Source of the DNA: Bugula neritina | Taxonomy: Eukaryota; Bryozoa; Gymnolaemata; Cheilostomatida; Bugulidae | Assembly: GCA_964035545.1 (NCBI GenBank) | Contig: OZ037771.1 | Location: forward strand, 12,590,980-12,654,979 | DNA: 64,000 bases | Direction: 5' to 3' | Shown: piece after piece, positions 1-10,437 of the stretch | How the letters are laid out: every line of letters begins with the position of its first letter | Position numbering within the stretch: the first letter of the stretch is position 1 | Program-made: the position numbers and the translations under genes | The notes under the pieces: model-generated | Seen by the model: only the letters and a program-made list of their open reading frames with translations | The model's database searches: none | What the model was told of the DNA's origin: nothing

Positions 1-576
1 TATTAAAAGCGATTTCAATTACTGCACTTGTTTGAAACTTTTACGGCAAGGAAAGACAACTCTACGATTAGCACAAACAATCCTGCTTTCTTATACCATT
101 GATAATGTATTTGCAGGTGTGCAGTTATGAAAAAGGTTAAATGTGCATTAAATCACTTCAAATAACATTGTGAGTTATGACCATTTATTGTCATATTCAA
201 ATTTTAAGTCAGTTTCTAGTTTTAGTGGATGAAATAAAACCAATTACTTGTAGAATTTCAAAAAGTGTAAAACATATTTATAAACAATAAAAAACGAACT
301 TGTACAAGTCAACTGCTAAAAGGTTACACATAAAGAAATTTTGAGGTACTAAAATGATGTGCAGAATACAAAATATTTGTAATTAAAGTTGAGTGAGTCT
401 ACTGAGATTTAACAATATACAAATTATAATATTATGGTCACCTTTCCACCACCGTGGTTCTGCGTGGGTGGCAGCAATATACAAGTTATATATACAACTT
501 AAAATATTCAAATGTTGAGATGTTTAAAAGAGCACCATAAGTGGAGATCAAATGATTTAAGTTATAAAAGATATAA
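1..576. other. non-coding flank, 3' of the DUF229 gene
   Basis: AT-rich sequence past the stop codon of the minus-strand DUF229 gene. It may hold that gene's 3' untranslated region. I see no coding exon or structured repeat here. Confidence 0.5.
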
Positions 577-3500
577 TTACATCAGCTCCTTACAATAGCA
601 ATATTTCTTTAGACTGTGATCCTTAACACAGGAGGAGGTGCTACCATACGAGTTCGTTCTACTGATGTACCCGGATGATCGATAGGAATTAGTTGTGGAG
701 TCGTACTTCACTGTCCCTTGGAATACGCCTCCACTAGGCTTCACTCTGATAGTTAGGTGATACATAATAACTCTACCTATAGCTTCTTCTCCGTAGTATT
801 CCCTTCTACCTACAGCAATTTAAATTAGAATACTGAAGTAAAAAGAAGGGAAAGCAACTCTTTACGCAAGAAATTATAGTGTTAAATAGTAAGAAGAATC
901 TCAATTGATGGGTTTTAGATTCTATTTTTTGAAAAACCTTTGAAAATTTTTGAAAAAATTGTGGGTTAATGACTACTCTTGGGAAATAAACTAATAAGAA
1001 TTACCATTTGATGATGGTCTCTTAAAACTTTTTATTTGTGTGCCTGCATGCAACTAATAATATTATTCTACAATATATAATCATCAACATTCAGAAAGTT
1101 TCCCGCTACCTTAAGAGTTTTATCAAACATGAATCAAGAAAACTTTCAGCCCCTTACCAATGACATCATTCATGCTGAGTTTAAACGTCATAAGTTTATG
1201 AGTGGGTGTGGCTTGTAGCGCATCTGTGATCTCATCCAGTTTGTACCTTGCACACACTTTATAATGAGCTACTGTCTTTTTGTTAATCTTTGCAATCAGA
1301 ACTTTGGCAGCTCGTATTACCTGTAGTATGGAGAGAGTCACTTAGGCAATGAAATTTTGAATATTTGGGAGCAGTAGAAGAGAAATTGAGATAGCCTAAG
1401 TTCTTTAATTTGATTATTAAATTTTGGTTTGTGGCGCAGGTTGAAATTCTTGCAAGAACATAACTTCTTATGCTACATTTCTAATCTAGAACACAGGCTT
1501 TTCTCAATTTCTCCATTACTGCACCTACCTCATTTTAAATCACTTCTTTAAAAATAAATAATAATACTCTTAAATCACTTCTCATTTCATTAGTGATCAT
1601 TCAATGAGTTGTAGTAATTTACAAGTAAGCAGTACGTCATCCATAAATTTTGCCAATTACCTTCTTATCAGAAACTGACGCTGGTTGTTGCTGTAAACAT
1701 GTGCACCAGTGATCATCTATGGTAGCAGATGCACAACTCCTGTCTTGTGGAACCTGAAAATCAAATTCGTAAACTTGAATAGACCATTGTTAGCTGGTGA
1801 GTAATGTCGTAGAGTGGAGTTATCTGTCTTCTGCTACAGTTGATTAGACTTTTTCACAATGCTCGAACGAGACAGTAAAATGAAAATCAAAGAGAATTTA
1901 CAGAAAAGATGACAGTATCCGAAGTTTTGACCAAATCTCACTTAAGTTGTGATCACTGGATGAAATTGGGTGAAGCCTTGGCGCAATCAATCCAATAATT
2001 CAATAACTTAAAGTGCTATTTAAAAAATTGCAAAATATTGGAGCTTTGATTAGTAATAACCAATTATCGTTTTTAAACTTTTGTAGAAATAGCAGGAGTT
2101 TTGAAATAATAGAGTGACTTACCTTGTCAAAAAGACTGATAGATCTCGTGCTAGCTGAAGGATGTTTGGGTATTCCGGTAAACCTCAGCACATTGTCAAG
2201 CAATGCATTGATGTCAAAAGGAGTTGTCAGTCTGTGTTGATTGACCTCTAAGTTTTGTGCAATCTAAAATTCAAGCAGGTTAGTTAGTGAAATGAGAATG
2301 AGCTAACCGGCTATTTTTATGATTAATGGTGGAACTGGATAAGTTTAGCTAAATGCAAAAAGAACCTAAATATTTCCAGTGTAAGGATACTGCGTGTCTG
2401 AATGTTTCAGGCTTACTTATGAAATTATGTAATAATTTAAATGACTCATGACATGACATGAAAACTCTACCTGCCCCTGTTTTAATTTTGACAAAAGCAA
2501 AAGCATGAGGCTTAGTAAAAACCTACGTATCCGGTCTAAAAAAAGTTCTCACGCACTCACACACGCATGCACACACTCGCGGGCAAACACATGCAAGAAC
2601 GCGCGCACACGCACCCACACAAAAAAAGTTTACTAATGCAGCTGTTTTTAGTGACAAAGCCATAGCAGTAATTTACTGAATTATTTTCACCTGAGGATAC
2701 TTTCTAGCGAACCAATCAGGGAGAGAGATAAACATAGCAGGAAGTCTTTCCTCCAACTTGCCGATGTAAGTGGATAATATATCTCCACGTCTAATGCCGT
2801 GATCACTGAAGTAAATGACGATTGTATTCTCCAACAGTCTAGCTGTATAGAATAAACACTTGAATTTATAAAATAATACAAGTAAAATTAGCTATTACTC
2901 TCTATGAATATACTATTGCTAATTACTAATATACCCTGACTAAAAACTTTATTATGTTGGTGCAAAACTCACATCTGATCATTAACTCTAGGAATTGGGC
3001 GTGTGACCGGTCAGTATTCTGGTTCACTGAGTCATATGTGGGCCGAGTGAGGAAGGTGAAGGCAAAATGTGGAGCTCTCTGTCTGCTCTTTATGAAGCTA
3101 CAAAAAACTGCTGAGTTAGCTACTGCACACACATAGCATCATTAAGCTAGAGATCTTTAAATGGGATGCAAATTACAATTTATTGAGTCCTCAAAAATTT
3201 TTTAGCACTCTGTTACAAAAACTAATTTAACACAAATAGGGCAAACAGGTCAAGCTCAGATGTCACAAGTAGGTGCAGTAATGGGAACATTGAGAAAACT
3301 TTGTGTTCTAGAGTAGAAATCATGTAGAAAAAAACTATCGTCAGGGGAAAATTTCAGCCCACACCCCAAATCAAAATTTATTAAGAAAATTAAAGAACTT
3401 ATACTATTTTAATTTCTCCACTACAGCACTCAAAATAAGATGTCAATGCAAATGTTTACAATTCTTGACCACTTACTTGTAAACATATTCAAGGGTGATG

Positions 3501-6500
3501 TCAGTTTCCAGCCGACCTCCAAAGCAATGCTTGTAGTTGGTCCACATGCTACTGGTAGAAGCCATGGCTAGAGAGAAGGGGCGCAGGTAATAATCAGCGG
3601 GAGGATGATGAAATCCTACAACATAGAAGAATGGAGTGTCATATAACTGAAGGTGTTAAACACTGGAGACTTTAGATATCATATGGCAGCTTTCTAACCT
3701 TCTTTCTCAAAGTTCCAAATGGCTATAGACGGGGCATCTTCAGCAAACAGAGTATGATACCCAGCGTCTGCAAACCTCTTCCAGGCAAACTGATATTTAT
3801 CAAAAGGCTCGTTGTTTGTCTCGTTCCAGTCTGTTTCCTCCACATAATTCCCTGCACATTTGGTATAGAGAGAAGATAAATACATGTTTTATTACCAAAC
3901 ATTGAAACGCGACTTTGCATTATGCAAATCAGAGACGATTGAAAAACATTTAAGGAATATATTTTAATGTCAGATTCAGCCTTACTTAATATATAGAAAG
4001 CTGTAAGCTATAAATCTAGCCTGAAATTGAGTGATAAGCAACTTTATTTATTTAAAAAAAGTTGAAATTACTTTTTCAGTTAACTCGGTTGTTGTTTTGA
4101 ACATAAAAACTCACAGATTTCTTGAATTGATAATACTTTTAATAAACCATTTACAAAAATACAAGACAGTATATCTCATCATGGCTTAGATTTATATAAA
4201 TGGATGGCTGTATAAGTAACGTAATGCAATGTAATATATGTGAGTTACCCAAAAACATCGGTGTCAGGTTAATAAAGGTGTTGTCTCGCACTTTGTTGTA
4301 TCCATACATCTCATAGGCCTTCAAGTTGCTACGCAGGATCTTCAAGGTTTTAGGGAATTGCCTGTGAAAGTTTAGACGTGACACAGAGTCAAGGCCAACC
4401 ATCAAGACGTTCAACTGAAATCATTGTGTAATATGCAAACCACGTTATAAGATATATATAAACAGCTCTTCAATGGCAAGTTCTATTCGGTCATCGAAAA
4501 CTGCCCTGCTCAAAATCTTCTTTATTTCCTATAAAGTAGCTATATAGTATGTTAGCCAAAAACAAATGGTAATTGAAAATTTTAAGCATATTATGCTTAC
4601 TTATTGGAGCAAACATGGAGACAATCTTCGATTATTTATCAACCTGTACCATAAAAAGCCTTTAGAATCCCACAGAAGTACTGACATAATATTATAAATT
4701 TAATATACACTCACCTGTTCCAGGTACACTCTTCTCTTGTGACATATAGAGAGTAGATATATAATATACACTCACCTGTTCCAGGTAGCCTCGTCTCTTG
4801 TGGCGTAGAGAGAGATTATCTTTCATATGTTTCAGTAAAGGTTTGGTGGGCGTGAAGGCGTGTAAGTTCTGATACATCAGAGTGTTATTAGTGGAGTAGC
4901 AATAAACCTATAGCAGTGCCATATCAGGGGTATAACTGTATAAGACTAACTGAAAGCAAGTCAAACAAATTTCTAAAGTAACAACAAACAGCTTCTGAGA
5001 AGTTATCTTCTTACAAAACTGGTGTATGGTAAAAATGGTAAAAGTGGCACAGGTAAAATGACACAGGTAATAATGACACAAATAGCAAAGTAGGTAAAAA
5101 TGGCACATTTTCAATATTAGTGTTTGGGGTGGGGGTTTGGGGTTTGGGAAAATTTAACATCAGTGTGCCATTTTTACCTATTTTTCCATTTGTGCCATTT
5201 TTACCTGTGCCATTTTTACCTAAAATCCTTCTAACAAAACTGGTGCTTGTTTAAACTTAAGTTGACACAACGCAATTCAGTAGAGTAAGTTCATCTCTAA
5301 CCAACTCTGGCTGTAATATCCTCTCATAAATGTGTCTAAAATCTCAGCAGATTTCTAGTTTATAAAATAAATCTAAATCTAAACTAGCTTCAGATTCTAG
5401 TAAGTTGAGAACTCAGTCATCACTGCTTCTCTAAACTGGCTATGGTTGTTTTGAAGCTGCAACACCAAAACGAGTCTTTGCGGTTGTTTCAGCCGTTGAG
5501 AAAATTTAAGAGAGAAAAAAGTGACAAAACACACAGAAATTATTCAAAGTAACTTCTTGCCCACACAATTATCAGAACGTCAGCATTGCAGAAGATGGTC
5601 AAAATACATGTCCTACATAAGTGTTACAACTTGGTTTTAGATGCAACTTTACAATTTCTTCTTTTTTGCTGTTTTGAATTATAATTCATTATTAATAAAT
5701 GTATTCATATAAAAAGCATACCTTTATAAATTCTTTTTTCACTAAAACTTTTTCAGTGAATACGATTCTCTTGTGTCCGAGGTCAAATTTGAAGTCATCA
5801 TTTGGCGATCTAAATATCTCTACATACTCACAGAAGAGTAGACTGCCATTATAGAATGGAGAGTTTGTTTTGTTTATGTACAGCATTTCATCCTATAAGC
5901 ATACAGTAAATTATCATATAAGCATACAGCATATCATCATATAAGCATACAGCATATCATCCTATAAGCACACAGCATATCATCATATAAGCATACAGCA
6001 TATCATCATATAAGTATACAGCATATCATCATATAAGTATACAATACATCATCATATAAGCATACAGCATCTCATCCTATAAGCATACAGCATATCATCA
6101 TATAAGCACACAGCATCTCATCATATAAGCATACAGCATATTATCATATAAGCATGCAGCATCTCATCATATAAGCATACAGCATATTATCATATAAGCA
6201 TACAGCATATCATCATATAAGCATACAGCAAATCATCATATAAGCATGCAGCATATCATCATATAAGCATACAGTATATCATCCTATAAGCACACAGCAT
6301 ATCATCCTATAAGCATACAGCATATCATCATATAAGCATACAGCATATCATCATATAAGCATACAGCATATCATCATATAAGCATGCAGCAGGCAATCTA
6401 TAATATCATTATAACATAATAGAATTCATCTATTCATGCATTTAATCTTTTTATTTTAGATTTTCAATAAAATAAAAAAACTTTGAGTGTGAAGGTTACA

Positions 6501-8182
6501 TTTTTAAGCTCTCTATAGACAGTAAAATGTTATCAAGGTGGCTCAAAGAAACTGGTTTATAAATAAGCTGAAAACTTGTGACCTCAAAAATTATAAGGGT
6601 AAGTTTACTAGCTTGTCTCAAGTCAGGTGACTTGAGAGCTTGAGTCCATAAAAGTTTCAAATATATATATTTTGGAAACCACAAGTATGATTGTATATTG
6701 TTTCTAGCTCAATCAATCTTTATGAGTATAAAATCCAACATCGATAAACTTGGTGAATTTAACAGAAGTGTAATGATTACACTCACAATAATAATATGAA
6801 CATATGCAATGTATGTAGAGTATGTTTGCTGATTAACAAAATAAAATTGATAAAATTGCTAGCTGCATACAACTCCCCAAAATATAAATGATATCATATG
6901 CAACACTCCTAGAACATTGGTAACCATAGCAACACTAACATCATGAATACAAAATGTCTAACGGGATGAAATTAGCCTCAAATCCTCAACACTAACCTCA
7001 GTATAAGTTAGAGGTGGCTTGGTAGCTATCCTACTACAAGCTAGACTTGGACTATTGTTCCTAACATATTGGAGAATACTTGGATGCCAAAGGTCCACAT
7101 CTGGTATTTGACAGTGGGATGTGTGTACGATGTAGCCCTCCTCAATCTTTGTGGTTGGTTCATCTTGGAGTTCATGGGCTACATAATTGTATGTTTGAAA
7201 TGATTATAACATGTTGATTATATACTAGAGCAATGGAAAATAACTGCTGATGTTTTCAAATGGTTAGTGTAAAGTTTATATTTATTTCATATACTTGCTC
7301 TACTATTTTATAGTTATAATTACAATCCAACAGTAAATCAGAATGATCCAGGACATATAATAAAGCTTGAATGACTGCAATAAACTCATACCTAATTACC
7401 AGGTTTTATGAAAAAGAAGCAGTAATATCTTATATTTTGATAACCAGAAAATTATTTACGATGCATAAGTATAGTATATTTATGATAAGACTATACAGGC
7501 TAGTCAAACACTGAAAGTATAATACAAAGTACAAAATACAAATAAAATAATTTTTAAAATACTTTACAAGTTGGTATTTTGGTTGTATCTTGTTTACTAT
7601 ATTGCTTAATATAAAAACTCACACAAGTTTATAGTCACCATCCCTGTGAGAAGACACTGATAGAAAAGGTTTGTTTGTTAAATTGGGCTAAGGACTTATT
7701 TTAATGAGGCTCAGGAGCAATTATGACTGGATGCTCTTTTTAACATCATCAATGGTTTTTTGTTAGGGTTCTAACTTAAGACTTACGAAGCAAACCCTCT
7801 AACGCCCAGACCCCGGCTGCTCCCTACATCGCTTAATATATCTATGATGAATAGTATTTGCTATTTGACAGCATAATCTTTTCAAAATATTGCAAACTGC
7901 AACAGCTGAAATGAACGAAGAAGGTCTTGGAAATCAAAAATTCACTACTAGCTTTCTGTGTTTTCTTTTTAAATCAGACAATTCATTGTTATTGTTCTTA
8001 CTTGCGATGTAATGCTGCCATCACCAAATCTCAGCTGTCTATAACTTACATAAGATGTTAGTTTGACTGTGTAGCAAGGTTCTCACGTTCTGATAGTCTG
8101 AGGTAGAGTGTAAAAACAGCAGTGTTGATCCAATAAGAGATATAAGCAGAACAAGAACTAAGATTTTTGGGAATTGTCTCAT
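577..8182 (-). CDS. DUF229 family sulfatase-like type II membrane protein, 12 exons, 617 aa
   Basis: Coding exons, 5' to 3' on the minus strand: 8182-8050, 7178-6997, 5892-5722, 4907-4776, 4414-4249, 3851-3699, 3615-3477, 2838-2691, 2263-2123, 1753-1661, 1320-1158, 809-577. All junctions are GT..AG and the phases add up to 617 codons plus stop, a usual length for the family. Residues about 6-26 are a hydrophobic signal anchor right after a short basic N-terminus, so the body should be lumenal or extracellular. Family hallmarks are the segment VHTSHC in exon 2, MVGLDSVSR (about 211-219) at the position of the sulfatase/alkaline-phosphatase metal and nucleophile site, and YFSDHG (about 368-373), a metal-binding DHG. 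The conserved cysteines of the C-terminal part are present. DUF229 proteins resemble the alkaline phosphatase superfamily in fold, but I know of no established substrate. Intron 2 is dominated by a 23-bp minisatellite and intron 4 carries a duplicated splice donor. Confidence 0.88.
1367..1531 (+). mobile_element. MITE family A, copy 1
   Basis: About 165 bp in DUF229 intron 10. The ends are inverted copies of a GCAGTAATGGAGAAATTGA-like sequence (left GCAGTAGAAGAGAAATTGAG; right ends CTCCATTACTGCACC). Related copies lie at about 3268, 49016 and 53085. No coding capacity; non-autonomous DNA element by inference. Confidence 0.65.
2555..2622. repeat. CA/CG-rich simple repeat
   Basis: Degenerate CACACGCA-type low-complexity tract in DUF229 intron 8, alternating purine and pyrimidine. 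Confidence 0.7.
3268..3431 (-). mobile_element. MITE family A, copy 2 (inverted)
   Basis: In DUF229 intron 7. Read on the minus strand it aligns with copy 1 over its full length, including the shared interior words AAGTTCTTTAATTT and CTAGAACACA. It starts AGGTGCAGTAATGG and ends CTCCACTACAGCAC on the plus strand, so the terminal inverted repeats are visible within this copy. Confidence 0.65.
4696..4818 (-). repeat. 61-bp tandem duplication across the DUF229 exon 4 splice donor
   Basis: The 3' end of exon 4 with its donor (exon ends 4776, minus strand ...GAACAG then GTGAGTGTATA) is repeated 61 bp further into the intron with the same GAACAG/GTGAGTGTATA junction at 4715. Reading through the first donor to the second stays open, so an alternative longer exon is conceivable. 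The copies differ at several positions, so the duplication is not very recent. Confidence 0.8.
5029..5222. repeat. inverted repeat with a G-quadruplex-like centre
   Basis: In DUF229 intron 3. The left arm contains repeated GGTAAAAATGGCACA-like words and the right arm their inverse, TGTGCCATTTTTACC. The loop at 5124-5148 holds four G-runs (GGGG, GGGGG, GGGG, GGG) with short T-rich spacers on the plus strand, which is the template strand for the surrounding gene. Confidence 0.75.
5889..6395. repeat. 23-bp minisatellite, about 22 copies, at the DUF229 exon 3 acceptor
   Basis: Unit CATATAAGCATACAGCATATCAT with point variants (CTATAAGCAC, ATAAGTATAC). It begins at the splice acceptor of exon 3 (exon starts 5892). 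The exon edge, minus strand GATGAAATGCTGTA, is itself a diverged unit. Units reading CCTATAAGC give GCTTATAGG on the minus strand, identical to the true acceptor, so decoy acceptors are scattered through the array. Confidence 0.9.
7612..7830 (-). mobile_element. tRNA-derived SINE, copy 1
   Basis: In DUF229 intron 1. It matches 31850-32060 over about 200 bp, sharing AAGTTTATAGTCAC, CTGTGAGAA, CTAAGGACTTATT and CAATTATGACTG. The right end, read on the minus strand, corresponds to a decayed tRNA-like head better preserved in the second copy. Confidence 0.6.
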
Positions 8183-10437
8183 CTTCTACATTCAAGCTTC
8201 ACACAGCAGGTGCTGGCAATACAGCAGATAAGGGTTGTTGTGCCACAGAAATAATCTATAAAAAGATAAAGTGAAAAGATTCTTTAATCGTCTTTGTGTT
8301 TAGACTAATGGTTTCAGAACAAAAGATGAACATGGAGTATAATAATTGTGGATTTATACATGTTTTAAAGTATAACTTCATACTTTCATTTACACATGTA
8401 TATTTTTATGCTGACTTTAGCATGAGGCTGCACCAAACAAAGCAACATTATCATCTATAATTCCAATCCTTTCGACCAGAGGAAAGGATTTTGCAAGCTT
8501 GATTATTCTAAATGATGCCTAGCGTTTCTCCCTCCAAACAAAGAGACACACAAAAAATAGAAATATAGTGGCACATGATATATAGAAGACTTAATGTTAA
8601 GCTTTTTGTAAGTAATTTTTGCTCTAAACAGTTGTTAATTATTAAAACCCAAAAATACTAGTCACACTGGCTGAAGGGTTCAACAGCTCTTTTGCCAGAG
8701 CTGAAATTGATCCCCTTCCTAAAAAATGGCAACAATGAAACTTGAATCACAGTCTAAAAGGATGTACCCATTCAGGTCCAGCCACATAGAGACTTCAATA
8801 GTTTTTATTTTAATTGTCTATATGAAGCCCTCTTAGTACTACTCTTTGATTTACTTAATAGCTAAATTCTTAAATTGAAATGGAAACTAATATCTTGATT
8901 ATATGACAACATATGACTACAGATAAATCATAGTTTAAAGTAGCAGAACTATTAAAAACCTCCAGCAGACGTGGTCTCTGGAATGAACTACATAAAGTAA
9001 AAATAAATTTGTGAGTGTCTGGGAAGCATACACTGTTATGCTATAGCCTTTAAAGTATAAGCATATATTCATTGAAGCGCTATAAGAAGTGCTGACACTA
9101 GCAGCAGCAACAGCAACAGCAGCAAAACTGAACTGTCAGCGATGGCAGCCAAAGAGTTGAAAAGATACTCAAATATGTATCTGGACAGTGTAGCTCTAGC
9201 AAAAATTATTAGCATTGTAAACATCAATATAAAAAATTGTGTGAAATATCATAAATGGGTGACAGTTCACCTTGCTATAGCTGCTTATAAAACGAAAGTT
9301 GTAGCTAAAAGCATCTTGCACAACAATCATGCAAGTTCAATGATGTAGAAAAGACATGAGACAAGCTTGGTGCTTTCTATCAGTTCATCTTAAACCTAAA
9401 GACTTTCACCTTGATTACAAAGTTAGCAACAAAAATAAGAGAAATTATTTAATGACTATTATTAAAAAATATTGTAGTTTTTGGTGCCAGCTGTTGGCTA
9501 GTCTATTAACAATAAAATTTAAGAAATTTTGCATTAAAAGGTTCAAATTTTCACCTGCCCAGTTCCTGTAATTATAAGCGTAAGTAGAGAGTATGAGTAC
9601 AATTTGACTACTTACATGCCAGGTGTTCTGAATGAGTAGTTCAACAGCGACCTTTACTGGCAGCAAAAGTTAGCCAACTACCTTCAACAATGTGCTAAAA
9701 CGAGGGGTGGGAATATTATTGCTTCATACCGCTCATTGGCAGTCTAGGATCTCAAAATATATAATTATAAATTATTCATTGCGGTTAATTGGGCCAATCA
9801 AAACTGCTTTCTTGAAGTTGTAAAAACAGACATCATCATCACGCTGACGTTTGACCCTAAATAAAGGTGTCAAATATCAGTTGCTTACTTGCTGTATTTA
9901 CTGGAAATCTTGTTACAAAGTGAACTAAGAGGTAGCCGGAGAAAGGAGATAACTCCAAGCGTCATAGCTGTGCAAATTACTTCTCGCAGACTTTCTGTCC
10001 ACTAAAATTAGAAATACAAATACGAATACAAAGACTAAGAGAGTTGTAAAGTTATCTCCTCTACCTTTGTTTACCGAAGTATTTTATTGGCGCTTCAAAA
10101 GTACGTCAGTGCAAGACATAAGAGCAATAATATTATATTAATATTAATTTACGCGTATTCGGATACGTACATTTTAATCAAATATTTAACTTGCATTTAC
10201 TATTAGTTAACTTCAAAGAGTAGACTCTAGCTATTACTTGTTGGATCTTTCGTAGTTTTGCAAATTACAAATAGTTAACGGCGCCAAAAAATTATGCATG
10301 CGCGCTGTTTAAACTAAACAACTAGTACTAGTAGTAGTAGTAACAATATAATACTAAAAACTAATAAGACTGAAACTTTAGTGCTATTTTTATTTGGATT
10401 TCATTGTAGATCAGTATGATTATTAGTTTGTGATATT
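8183..10437. other. intergenic region between divergent DUF229 and MADF-BESS genes
   Basis: 2.25 kb between two start codons facing away from each other, so it should hold both promoters and 5' untranslated sequence. A short CAG/CAA-rich tract lies at about 9102-9125. Short ORFs at 9142-9571 have no recognisable domain and I do not call them genes. No TATA box or CpG island can be assigned with confidence. Confidence 0.6.

Noticed and set aside
5889-6395. CRISPR-like array
   Set aside because: Uniform 23-bp head-to-tail units with no unique spacers; a eukaryotic minisatellite.
9142-9571. Two plus-strand open frames of about 70 codons
   Set aside because: No domain, overlapping antisense frames of similar length, low-complexity make-up.
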